Part shown: positions 1 to 6,021 of the stretch, piece after piece
Numbering within the stretch: the stretch's first letter is position 1
How the letters are laid out: each line of letters starts with the position of its first letter
DNA from: Chloroflexota bacterium
GTDB taxonomy: Bacteria > Chloroflexota > Anaerolineae > Promineifilales > Promineifilaceae
Length of the DNA: 7,271 nt
Reading direction: 5' to 3'
Assembly: GCA_963169155.1 (NCBI GenBank)
Contig: CAUJGI010000257.1
Span: 1-7,271 of the forward strand
Position numbers and translations under genes: made by a program
Notes under the pieces: model-generated
The model's input: only the letters and a program-made list of their open reading frames with translations
Told to the model about the DNA's origin: nothing
The model's database searches: none

Positions 1-234
1 GGTGAGTTCAGACGGCCGTTCCGCAAAATAGCCCGAGTTGAGCGCCAGGAAGCCCAGCCTCGCCCCCACCCAGCCGGTGAGCAGCGCCGCTAAAGCGGCA
101 TCGGGCCAGCGGCGCAGCGTTTTTTTAACAGCTTGCCGCTGGGTAAAACCCCAGGTGAGCAGCAGACCGATGGCAAATACGGCCGTATAGCCGTAGACAA
201 AAAAAGGGCCCAATCGCCCCCAAATCGGATACAT
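1..234 (-). CDS. lgt: Prolipoprotein diacylglyceryl transferase (Lgt-like), N-terminal fragment
   Basis: Reading the minus strand from the ATG at 234-232 gives 78 open codons that run off the left window edge, so the gene is partial at its 3' end. The product begins MYPIWGRLGPFFVYGYT, continues with a hydrophobic helix (about residues 11-28), and then shows DAALAALLTGWVGARLGF followed by NSGYFAERPSE. This matches the N-terminal layout of Lgt: an early GP..VYGY segment, then a G-[GA]-R-L-G motif and a YF..HP-E-like stretch. Lgt is an inner-membrane enzyme that moves diacylglyceryl from phosphatidylglycerol to the lipobox cysteine of prolipoproteins. In this frame a stop (TGA) lies upstream and no other usual start follows it, so ATG 234 is chosen. 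Its adjacent ribosome site is weak (GGAAG). A good AGGAGG sits 19 bases upstream. The two copies of ACGGCCGT inside it read as T-A-V and R-P. Only the N-terminal part is visible, so another multi-pass protein remains possible. Confidence 0.7.
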   Translation of the reverse strand, partial: MYPIWGRLGPFFVYGYTAVFAIGLLLTWGFTQRQAVKKTLRRWPDAALAALLTGWVGARLGFLALNSGYFAERPSELT

Positions 235-449
235 GCTTCCATCATAAGCAATGCCTCCTGGGCAGGCAAGCCCGTGTTTTCAGGTTACCAATTGGCTACA
301 GGCGGCCAAAGGATTCACAAAATCTGAACTGAGAATGTTGAATGACGATGTTATAATGAACTGAGACCGAGACAGCGGCCGTGTGTTAATACCAGGGGGT
401 TGATTTTCCAGCCAGCCCAACCCAGGCGCGGCTTTGTTCCCAAGAATAC
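235..449. other. Divergent intergenic spacer between the lgt-like gene and the sensor kinase
   Basis: These 215 bases separate two divergently read genes, so promoters for both directions should lie here. I see one credible -10 box for the plus strand (entry at 324-357). A minus-strand AGGAGG (the complement of CCTCCT at 254-259) precedes the lgt-like start. A small palindrome CCAATTGG lies at 288-295. No convincing small ORF, tRNA or strong terminator is visible. Confidence 0.5.
324..357 (+). promoter_or_regulatory. Candidate promoter of the sensor kinase
   Basis: A perfect TATAAT lies at 352-357. It would place the transcript start near 364 and leave a leader of about 85 bases before the kinase ATG. 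The -35 side is poor: the best match is CTGAAC at 324-329, with a spacer of about 22 bases, longer than the usual 17. The call rests on the -10 box and its position in a divergent spacer. Confidence 0.3.
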
Positions 450-3400
450 ATGACGTCTACTTCCATCTTTTATCTATCCGCGTTTATCATCATCAGCATA
501 GAGCTTGTGTTGATGATGTATATTTTGATGCTCCAGCCAAAGCAGCGGAGCAATCAGCTGTTTGCTGTGTACATGCTCACGCTGACGGTGAGCAGCTACA
601 ACATTTTGGTGGTAAGCACCACCAGCGACGTAGCCAGTATTTATAGCGCTTCGCGGGCGCACGCGTTGACCATGTTGTTGTCGGGGCCGCTGCTGTGGCT
701 TTTGCTGTTTAGTGCCTTTGTGCCGCAGCACCGCCTGACGCGCTGGCTGTCGGGGCCGCTGCTGCTGCTGGTGGCCGTGGTGCTGCTGCTCGGCGTCATG
801 GATTGGCTGTTCGGCATCGGCTGGCTCTTCCGCTTTGATGAAACGTTGTACAGCGGGGGGTATGTGTCGGTCACTCGGGTGCTAAACGGCCGTCTCGGCC
901 CCATCTTGTACACGCTCTGCATCTCCCTGTTTAACACCCTGTTGATTTTGCCCATTGGCTGGTTTGCCTTCACCCCGCTTCTTCCAGAGCGGCTGCGGCG
1001 TGCCGCCTGGGTTTTGCTGCTTTTTTTCCTGCTGGTCTTGTTGCTGTACCTGCCCTGGTTCAATTTACCCCCGGCGCTGCGCAACATGCTGACGCCTGTT
1101 TTTGCGGCGGCGGGCGCGGCCTGGGTGGTGAGCACCTACCGCTTTTTTTCGCCGATGCAGCTGGCTATGAAGCAGGTGGTTGATACAGTGACCATTGGCC
1201 TGCTGGTGTTTGACGAGCAGTTGGTGTTGGTAGACGCCAATGCGTTTTCGGTGCGACACTTACCGATTCAACTGCCTCAAGACAAACAAACGCTTTCGTT
1301 TGGCGGCTTGTTAAAACGGCTGATGCCGGAGGTGGCAAATGGGGACGAGCTGGCGCAGCTGGCAACGGCCGTTCGCCAATATCCTGAGCAGAATTACCAG
1401 CAAGAAATTGTGATGGGTGACGGCCGGGCGGCGGAATCCATCGTTAAAACCTGGCTCCTGCTTGCCGTTCGTCCCGTGTACGACAATAACCGGATCTTTC
1501 TCGGCCTCTCCTGTTCCCTGGAAGATTTAACCGTCGAGCGGCGAACTCAGGCCTACATCACCGAAACCCACAAAACAATCGAGCAGTCGGCCTACAACCA
1601 GGCGCTGCTCAACGACATTACCCAGGCGGCCATCAGCGCTCAGGATTTTGAGACCACGCTCTCCGTACTGGCCAGCCGGTTGGTTGGTTTGTTTGCGGCA
1701 GACCAATGCTATATGTCGCTGTGGGATGAGGGTGAGCGGCGCTCCCGACCGGTGATCGCCTATGGTGAAGGCACCGAACCTTATCTCACGGTGCGACGGG
1801 AAGCGGGCGAAGTTTCCATTTCCGCCGAGGTACAGCGAAGTCGACGCGTGTTGGTTGTCGAAGATGTGCTTGAATCACCCTATGCGATGGGAAAAGGGAA
1901 CCTGCTGCCATCGCGAAGCGTGATGGCCTTGCCGATGGTTGCCGATGAGCAGTATGTGGGTGTGCTGATTGTGGGTTTTAAACTGCCCCGTGCGTTTACC
2001 CAGGAGGAGATCAATTTAGGTGTTCAGATGGCCCGGCAGCTTTCTCTGGCTATCTTCAAAAATTATCTGTTGGCTACCGAAAAAGAGCAGCGGGCCTTGT
2101 TGGAAGCCCTGCAGGCGGCCAGCCACGCTCTCATCAGCACGCTGGATTTTGAACAAATTCTGGACCGAATTTTGGAGGAAATTGGCCGGGTGATTCCGTA
2201 TGACACGGCCAATTTTGCCCTCGTTGAAAACGGTGAAGCGGTTATTGTCCGCCGCCGTCATTTTGATCCCACGCAGCCGCCGACTGAAGGTTCCCGAAAA
2301 CTTGACGAGATTGACCGTTTGCAGATCAAGCAGATGGCCACGATGCGCACGATGTATGAAACGAAACGGCCGTTGCTCATCAGCAACACGGCCCAATACC
2401 CTGAGTGGGCAAACCTGGTGGGGCAGGTCAAGTCGTGGTTGGGTGTGCCTCTGGTGGTTGGCGAAACCCCTATCGCCTTTCTGATGGTAGACAAATACGA
2501 GGCCAATTTTTACCAGCTCCGCCACAAAGAATGGCTAACGGCTTTTGCCAGCCAGGCGACCCTGGCCTTGCAGCACGCCCAGCTTTTTACCGAAATCCAG
2601 CGCCGCGTGACCGAACTAGAGGCACTCAGCACTGTTTCGGCCGCGCTGCGCTCTTCTGAGACGGTGCCCGTGATATTGCGGTCGGTGCTCCAGGCAATGG
2701 TAGAGACTTTGATGGCGCGTGTGGGGGTGGCTTTTATTTTGAACGAGACGGGAACGGCCGTTGTCTCCCAGGCCAGTTACCCCACCGACTTTTACCCCAA
2801 CGACATTGCTTACCCGCTGGGGGAGGGTGTCACCGGTCTCGTGGCCCAAACCGGACAGCCCTACATTACGCAAAACATCAATACAGATTCGCAGCACAAG
2901 ACTATACCCGGCGAACCGGCAACCATTTCCCGGATACGCTCGACCATTGCTTTGCCCCTCATCAGCGAAGAGAGCATTATGGGTGTCATTCACCTGGGGC
3001 TGGACAAAGTGTACGAGTTTGCCGACGATGAAATTCGCACCCTCAAGGCGATGTGTAACATTGTAGCCAATGGCCTGCAGCGCCTGTACGTGATGCAAAC
3101 GCTGGAGGCGCGTGTGGCCAGCCGCACCTACGACCTGGAAACCGCCAATGAGCGGCTGCAAGAGCTGGACAAACTCAAAACCAAGTTTATTGCCGACGTC
3201 TCGCACGAACTGCGCACGCCCATAGCTAATCTGAGCATTTACATCGATTTGCTGCAGCACGGCAATCCTGATAAGCAGGCGCATTACATCACCGTGCTGC
3301 AGCAGCAGGCGGCCCGGCTCACTGATCTGGTGGAAGCGACGTTGGGCCTGTCTCGCCTGGAGATTGGCGCGCCAAACCTGGAGCTAAGGCCAGTGGCGCT

Positions 3401-3668
3401 GAACCAGATTGTGGAAGAAATTTTGTTGGGGCACCAGGCCCGCGCCGAGGGATTTGGCTTGCGAATAACCGGCCAGTTTGAGCCAGATTTGCCCCCGGTG
3501 TGGGGCAACCAAACCCAGCTGTCGCAGCTGGTAAACAATCTGGTCGCCAATGCCATCAACTACAACTCGGCTGGTGGCCAAATTGTAGTGGCGACATTTT
3601 TGCACAGTGAGGCTCTGGTCTGTTTGCGCGTTACGGATGACGGTATTGGGATTGCCGAGGAGGAATGA
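450..3668 (+). CDS. Seven-TM, PAS, triple-GAF sensor histidine kinase, truncated by an in-frame TGA
   Basis: This 1072-residue product is a membrane-bound two-component sensor kinase that would autophosphorylate a histidine in response to a signal. Residues 5-229 hold seven hydrophobic segments (about 5-28, 34-57, 71-92, 98-120, 150-175, 183-203, 208-229), as in the 7TM N-terminal region of histidine kinases. Residues 239-360 look like a PAS domain. Three GAF-type domains follow at about 381-540, 545-710 and 715-880. A coiled linker (886-912) leads to the HisKA domain, with the phospho-acceptor H919 in DVSHELRTPI. The ATPase N-box (LVNNLVANAINY, N1030/N1034) and G1 box (DDGIGI, 1063-1068) are present. 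The TGA comes before the F-box and G2 box, so the short product should lack ATP-lid function. ATG 450 is the first usual start after an in-frame TAA at 387. Its ribosome site is weak (AAGA). No response regulator lies beside it, so the partner and signal are unknown. Confidence 0.88.
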   Translation: MTSTSIFYLSAFIIISIELVLMMYILMLQPKQRSNQLFAVYMLTLTVSSYNILVVSTTSDVASIYSASRAHALTMLLSGPLLWLLLFSAFVPQHRLTRWLSGPLLLLVAVVLLLGVMDWLFGIGWLFRFDETLYSGGYVSVTRVLNGRLGPILYTLCISLFNTLLILPIGWFAFTPLLPERLRRAAWVLLLFFLLVLLLYLPWFNLPPALRNMLTPVFAAAGAAWVVSTYRFFSPMQLAMKQVVDTVTIGLLVFDEQLVLVDANAFSVRHLPIQLPQDKQTLSFGGLLKRLMPEVANGDELAQLATAVRQYPEQNYQQEIVMGDGRAAESIVKTWLLLAVRPVYDNNRIFLGLSCSLEDLTVERRTQAYITETHKTIEQSAYNQALLNDITQAAISAQDFETTLSVLASRLVGLFAADQCYMSLWDEGERRSRPVIAYGEGTEPYLTVRREAGEVSISAEVQRSRRVLVVEDVLESPYAMGKGNLLPSRSVMALPMVADEQYVGVLIVGFKLPRAFTQEEINLGVQMARQLSLAIFKNYLLATEKEQRALLEALQAASHALISTLDFEQILDRILEEIGRVIPYDTANFALVENGEAVIVRRRHFDPTQPPTEGSRKLDEIDRLQIKQMATMRTMYETKRPLLISNTAQYPEWANLVGQVKSWLGVPLVVGETPIAFLMVDKYEANFYQLRHKEWLTAFASQATLALQHAQLFTEIQRRVTELEALSTVSAALRSSETVPVILRSVLQAMVETLMARVGVAFILNETGTAVVSQASYPTDFYPNDIAYPLGEGVTGLVAQTGQPYITQNINTDSQHKTIPGEPATISRIRSTIALPLISEESIMGVIHLGLDKVYEFADDEIRTLKAMCNIVANGLQRLYVMQTLEARVASRTYDLETANERLQELDKLKTKFIADVSHELRTPIANLSIYIDLLQHGNPDKQAHYITVLQQQAARLTDLVEATLGLSRLEIGAPNLELRPVALNQIVEEILLGHQARAEGFGLRITGQFEPDLPPVWGNQTQLSQLVNNLVANAINYNSAGGQIVVATFLHSEALVCLRVTDDGIGIAEEE

Positions 3669-3863
3669 CCCCACCTGTTTGATCGCTTTTACCGTGGCCA
3701 GCGCACGGGCCAGTCCAACATTCCGGGCACGGGGCTGGGGCTGGCCATCGTCAAGGAGATTGTGGAGCTGCATCAGGGGCAGATTGAAGTGAGCAGTCAG
3801 CTGGATGAAGGGACGCAGTTCTCGGTCTATTTGCCCGTTGCGGTAAGTTTGGAACGGCCGTAA
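3669..3863 (+). pseudogene. C-terminal ATPase remnant of the sensor kinase, in the same frame beyond the TGA
   Basis: Directly after the TGA at 3666-3668 the kinase frame stays open for 64 codons, to a TAA at 3861-3863. It reads PHLFDRFYRG (F-box), then PGTGLGLAIVKEIVELH (G2 box) and a final strand ending FSVYLPVAVSLERP. These are exactly the elements missing from the upstream product. The intact protein would be 1137 residues. No base is gained or lost, so a single codon change explains the break; CGA (Arg) to TGA is the simplest transition and gives EEERPHLF. The remnant has no start of its own. The alternatives are a recent nonsense mutation, a sequencing or assembly error, or stop-codon readthrough (the TGA is followed by C, a leaky context). 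The conserved motifs suggest little or no decay. Confidence 0.85.
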
Positions 3864-3875
3864 CCAATCCTTGCG

Positions 3876-3904
3876 TTGGCAAAAAGCGCGGCATTCGGTA
3901 AAAC
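3876..3904 (+). promoter_or_regulatory. Candidate sigma-70-type promoter of mgsA
   Basis: TTGGCA at 3876-3881 and TAAAAC at 3899-3904 are separated by exactly 17 bases, matching five of six and four of six consensus positions. They lie just after the kinase frame ends (3863) and about 115 bases before the mgsA start, so mgsA could be transcribed independently. A weaker alternative is TTGATG at 3954-3959. I see no strong terminator between the kinase and mgsA, so some read-through is possible. Confidence 0.3.
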
Positions 3905-4020
3905 TGCGTATTGAGCGCCAGCTTAACCGCTGCTGTTCGGCGGAAAATGAGAATTGATGAGTGGTTGGTGCCTTTTTAGCAGCAACAAATCACCAGCCGC
4001 CACGATATTAGGAGAAAAAA

Positions 4021-4503
4021 ATGGTACAGCACGAACTTCTCATGGAAGCGCGCAAGAAAATCGCCCTGGTTGCCCACGATCACAAAAAGGATGATCTGCT
4101 GGTGTGGGCCAGGCATAATTTAGATGTGTTGCAGAGACATACCCTTTTTGCCTCCGGCACCACCGGCTGGCTCTTGGAATCTGAGCTGGGCCTGGAAATT
4201 ACCAAGCTGATGAGCGGTCCGCTGGGTGGCGACCAGCAAATCGGGGCCAAAATTGCTGAAGGGGAAATAGATACCCTCATCTTTTTCTGGGACCCGCTGC
4301 AGGCGCAGCCCCATGACCCGGATGTGAAGGCGCTGCTGCGCCTGGCGACCGTGTGGAACATTCCTGTGGCCACCAACCGCACTACGGCCGATTTCCTCAT
4401 CACCTCGCCCTTGATGCACACCAGCTACTCCCGCCAGCTAACCGACTACGAGGAGTACAAACAGCGCCTCAACCATCTCTACGGCCCGGATGCGTCGCGC
4501 TAA
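4021..4503 (+). CDS. mgsA: Methylglyoxal synthase
   Basis: The 160-residue product is a cytoplasmic methylglyoxal synthase, which converts dihydroxyacetone phosphate to methylglyoxal and phosphate in a bypass of lower glycolysis. It matches the E. coli enzyme closely and without numbering offset: ALVAHDHKK (H19, D20), ASGTTGWL (44-51), SGPLGGDQQIGA with catalytic D71, FFWDPL with D91, PHDPDVKALLRLATVW with H98 and D101, then NIPVATNRTTADFLI. All known catalytic and phosphate-binding positions are present, so it should be active. The family is usually allosterically inhibited by phosphate. The C-terminal tail (YEEYKQRLNHLYGPDASR) is a little longer than in E. coli. AGGAGA at 4010-4015, five bases before ATG 4021, fixes the start over the in-frame ATG at 4042. 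Spacers of 157 and 251 bases separate it from its neighbours, which suggests a single-gene unit. It carries no ACGGCCGT, unlike the other genes. Confidence 0.96.
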   Translation: MVQHELLMEARKKIALVAHDHKKDDLLVWARHNLDVLQRHTLFASGTTGWLLESELGLEITKLMSGPLGGDQQIGAKIAEGEIDTLIFFWDPLQAQPHDPDVKALLRLATVWNIPVATNRTTADFLITSPLMHTSYSRQLTDYEEYKQRLNHLYGPDASR

Positions 4504-4550
4504 AAGCAGGTGGATCATCTGCCAAATCCAAGTACAATTTCGCCAATAAG

Positions 4551-4638
4551 AATCCACAGACTTGTGGTGAGCGCAGCCGAATCATTTCGCAGATGACACA
4601 GATGATCTTGCCTGCGAAATCTGTGCCATCTGTGGATT
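4551..4638. repeat. Nested inverted repeat with CACAGAT-type units
   Basis: AATCCACAGA (4551-4560) pairs perfectly with TCTGTGGATT (4629-4638). Inside it, ATTTCGCAG (4584-4592) pairs with CTGCGAAAT (4612-4620), leaving a 19-base apical loop. Variants of ACAGATG also recur in the element (for example around 4598-4604, and on the minus strand near 4628-4634). It looks like a dispersed intergenic repeat. The left internal bulge is long (23 bases against 8), so the stem is imperfect. It lacks a T-tract and is not an ordinary terminator. Confidence 0.6.
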
Positions 4639-4687
4639 ACTTTCAAGGTAGACTTCATGCCTGGGCTCACCACCACAGATGAAAATT

Positions 4688-4736
4688 TGTAGCCCGATTT
4701 GGTAAATCGGGCGGCGATTTACCAAATCGCCCTACA
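4688..4736. repeat. REP-like inverted repeat that can form one long or two short hairpins
   Basis: The 22-base arms at 4688-4709 and 4715-4736 are reverse complements except at two adjacent positions (CC against GG), with a 5-base centre. The same bases also fold as two perfect 8-bp hairpins: CCCGATTT/AAATCGGG (4693-4700 and 4704-4711, loop GGT) and GGCGATTT/AAATCGCC (4713-4720 and 4724-4731, loop ACC). The CC/GG differences between arms are what keep each small hairpin perfect. It ends eight bases before the ilvE Shine-Dalgarno sequence, so in the transcript it would sit in the ilvE leader. Confidence 0.75.
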
Positions 4737-4754
4737 TTTACACGGGAGACAATC

Positions 4755-5831
4755 ATGGAAATTGAAGTTGTAGAACTGGAACCAACCGCTCTGAAAACGC
4801 CCCCTCCGGCCGATTTTGGTTTTGGTAATAAATTCTCCAACCGGATGTTTAGCCAGAAGTACAGCCCGGAACAAGGGTGGCACGACGCCAAAATTGGCCC
4901 GTATGAGGATTTTAGCCTGCCGCCGTCTACGGCCGTTTTCCACTACGCCCAGGAAATATTCGAAGGCACCAAAGCGTACCGCCGCGCCGATGGCAACATT
5001 AATTTGTTTCGGCCGTGGGAAAACATGAAGCGGTTTAATAACTCGGCCCGCCGCATGTCGATGGCCGTGGTGGACGAAGAAGAACATCTCAACGCCATCA
5101 TCAAGCTCATCGAGCTGGACCATGACTGGGTGCCCGACGCTGCCGGAGCCAGCCTCTACATTCGCCCCACCATGATTGCCACCGATGCCGCCCTGGGTGT
5201 GCACGCCAGCAGCAGCTACCTGCACTTTGTCATCGTGGGGCCGGTGGGTGCCTACTTCAAAGGCGGCTTTAACCCCGTGCCCGTCTACATCTCCGACACC
5301 TACCGCCGGGCGGTGCGCGGCGGCGTGGGCGACGCCAAAACAGGTGGCAACTATGCCGCCAGCCTGTACGTTGGCGAGCAGGCCAAACAAAAAGGATACT
5401 CCCAGGTGCTCTGGCTGGACGCCATCGAAGGGCGCTACGTGGAAGAAGTGGGTGCGATGAACATCTGCTTTGTGTACGAGGGTCGCAAAATCGTCACCCC
5501 GCCGCTGACTGGCTCCATCCTGCCCGGCATCACCCGCAAATCGGTCATCGAGCTGGGGCGCGACCTGGGCTACGAAGTTTGTGAGGAGCCAGTAGATGTG
5601 CAACAGATGCTGGCCGACGTGCAAAGCGGCCAAATCACCGTGGTGTTTGGCTGCGGCACGGCCGCTGTAATCGCCCCCGTTGGCCAGTTTGGCTTCAAAG
5701 ACGAGGCGTACGTCATCAATGACAATCAGCCGGGGCCGGTGTCTAAACATTTGTACGACGAGCTGACCGGGATTCAATACGGCCGTCTCCCCGACCGCTT
5801 CAACTGGACCCACACCATTCACGTAAACTGA
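4755..5831 (+). CDS. ilvE: Branched-chain amino acid aminotransferase, class II type (PLP fold IV)
   Basis: The 358-residue enzyme transfers the amino group between glutamate and the 2-oxo acids of valine, leucine and isoleucine, using pyridoxal phosphate, in the cytoplasm. Its length and motifs fit the longer BCAT class found in eukaryotes and many bacteria, not the roughly 309-residue E. coli type. Visible motifs, in order: FHYAQEIFEGTKAYR (62-76), the substrate-side segment LYIRPTMIAT (134-143), GGVGDAKTGGNYAAS with the Schiff-base lysine K195, YVEEVGAMNICFVY with E230/E231, the LTGSILPGITR loop (251-261), and FGCGTAAVIAP (298-308). The CXXC redox motif of mammalian BCATs is not seen. GGGAG at 4744-4748, six bases before ATG 4755, supports the start. 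The gene ends with a TGA at a normal family C-terminus, evidence that TGA is a genuine stop in this genome. An intrinsic terminator follows about 65 bases downstream. No other ilv or leu gene is adjacent. Confidence 0.96.
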   Translation: MEIEVVELEPTALKTPPPADFGFGNKFSNRMFSQKYSPEQGWHDAKIGPYEDFSLPPSTAVFHYAQEIFEGTKAYRRADGNINLFRPWENMKRFNNSARRMSMAVVDEEEHLNAIIKLIELDHDWVPDAAGASLYIRPTMIATDAALGVHASSSYLHFVIVGPVGAYFKGGFNPVPVYISDTYRRAVRGGVGDAKTGGNYAASLYVGEQAKQKGYSQVLWLDAIEGRYVEEVGAMNICFVYEGRKIVTPPLTGSILPGITRKSVIELGRDLGYEVCEEPVDVQQMLADVQSGQITVVFGCGTAAVIAPVGQFGFKDEAYVINDNQPGPVSKHLYDELTGIQYGRLPDRFNWTHTIHVN

Positions 5832-5895
5832 CACCATTTGAGAGCCGCCAGCCCCCTTTCTGATAGTTTCTGACGGCAAAATGAGCCGATACTCG

Positions 5896-5930
5896 AAGCT
5901 GGATTCGATTGTGAGTCCAGCTTTTTTGAT
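5896..5930 (+). terminator. Rho-independent terminator after ilvE
   Basis: An 11-bp stem forms between 5896-5906 (AAGCTGGATTC) and 5913-5923 (GAGTCCAGCTT), with one G-T wobble and a 6-base loop (GATTGT). A run of six T follows at 5922-5927, then further T. It lies about 65 bases after the ilvE stop and ahead of the thiolase, so it should end the ilvE transcript and require the thiolase to have its own promoter. Confidence 0.88.
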
Positions 5931-5936
5931 TTTAAT

Positions 5937-5989
5937 GGTTGGTGGCTGGTGGCTAGTAAAAACCAGCCACTAACCACCAGCCACTAACA
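5937..5989. repeat. Inverted repeat made of 7-base units (GGYTRGT type)
   Basis: The left half reads as heptads GGTTGGT, GGCTGGT, GGCTAGT (5937-5957). The right half reads ACCAGCC, ACTAACC, ACCAGCC, ACTAACA (5962-5989), the reverse complement of the same unit. The arms 5938-5956 and 5970-5988 pair over 19 bases with one wobble and one mismatch. The looser sequence ACTAAACAAACTAACCACTA runs on to 6010. It sits between the ilvE terminator and the thiolase ribosome site. Any promoter for the thiolase would have to overlap it or lie upstream, and I could not identify one. Confidence 0.7.
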
Positions 5990-6021
5990 AACTAAACAAA
6001 CTAACCACTACGGAGACTTTT

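Larger units (their letters stand above)
4504..4754. other. mgsA-ilvE spacer, rich in inverted repeats
   Basis: This 251-base spacer has no credible gene. It holds two structured elements, listed separately (4551-4638 and 4688-4736). It also has a 9-base inverted pair, GATCATCTG at 4513-4521 with CAGATGATC at 4599-4607, and an 8-base pair, TGGTGAGC at 4565-4572 with GCTCACCA at 4665-4672. These overlap the 4551-4638 fold, so alternative structures are possible. I see no clear promoter for ilvE. The ilvE ribosome site (GGGAG, 4744-4748) lies at the right end. Confidence 0.6.

Noticed and set aside
641..1135. Long minus-strand ORF of 164 codons opposite the kinase N-terminus
   Set aside because: It is rich in Arg/Ser/Gln with no domain motif and is fully antisense to a well-supported membrane region, so it is a composition shadow.
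3665..3682. AGGAGG followed by an ATG overlapping the TGA (ATGA), as in translational coupling
   Set aside because: The ATG at 3665 opens a frame that stops after five codons (M-T-P-P-V), and it is not the kinase frame, so it cannot produce the ATPase remnant as a separate protein.
3961..3998. Possible terminator between kinase and mgsA (GGTTGGTG with CACCAGCC)
   Set aside because: The stem is only 8 bp with a wobble and a loop of about 20 bases; the T-run is inside the loop and not after the stem.
5838..5867. Possible thiolase promoter TTGAGA with GATAGT
   Set aside because: It lies upstream of the strong terminator at 5896-5930, which would block it from reaching the thiolase, and the -10 match is weak.
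4719..5879. Minus-strand ORF of 386 codons opposite ilvE
   Set aside because: It is the complement of a gene with complete aminotransferase motifs. Its own translation is His/Val/Gly-rich with no recognisable fold, a usual shadow of GC-rich coding DNA.
5881..5973. Small ORF of about 30 codons (MSRYSKLDS...) after ilvE
   Set aside because: It runs straight through the intrinsic terminator and the heptad repeat, has no ribosome site, and resembles nothing recognisable.
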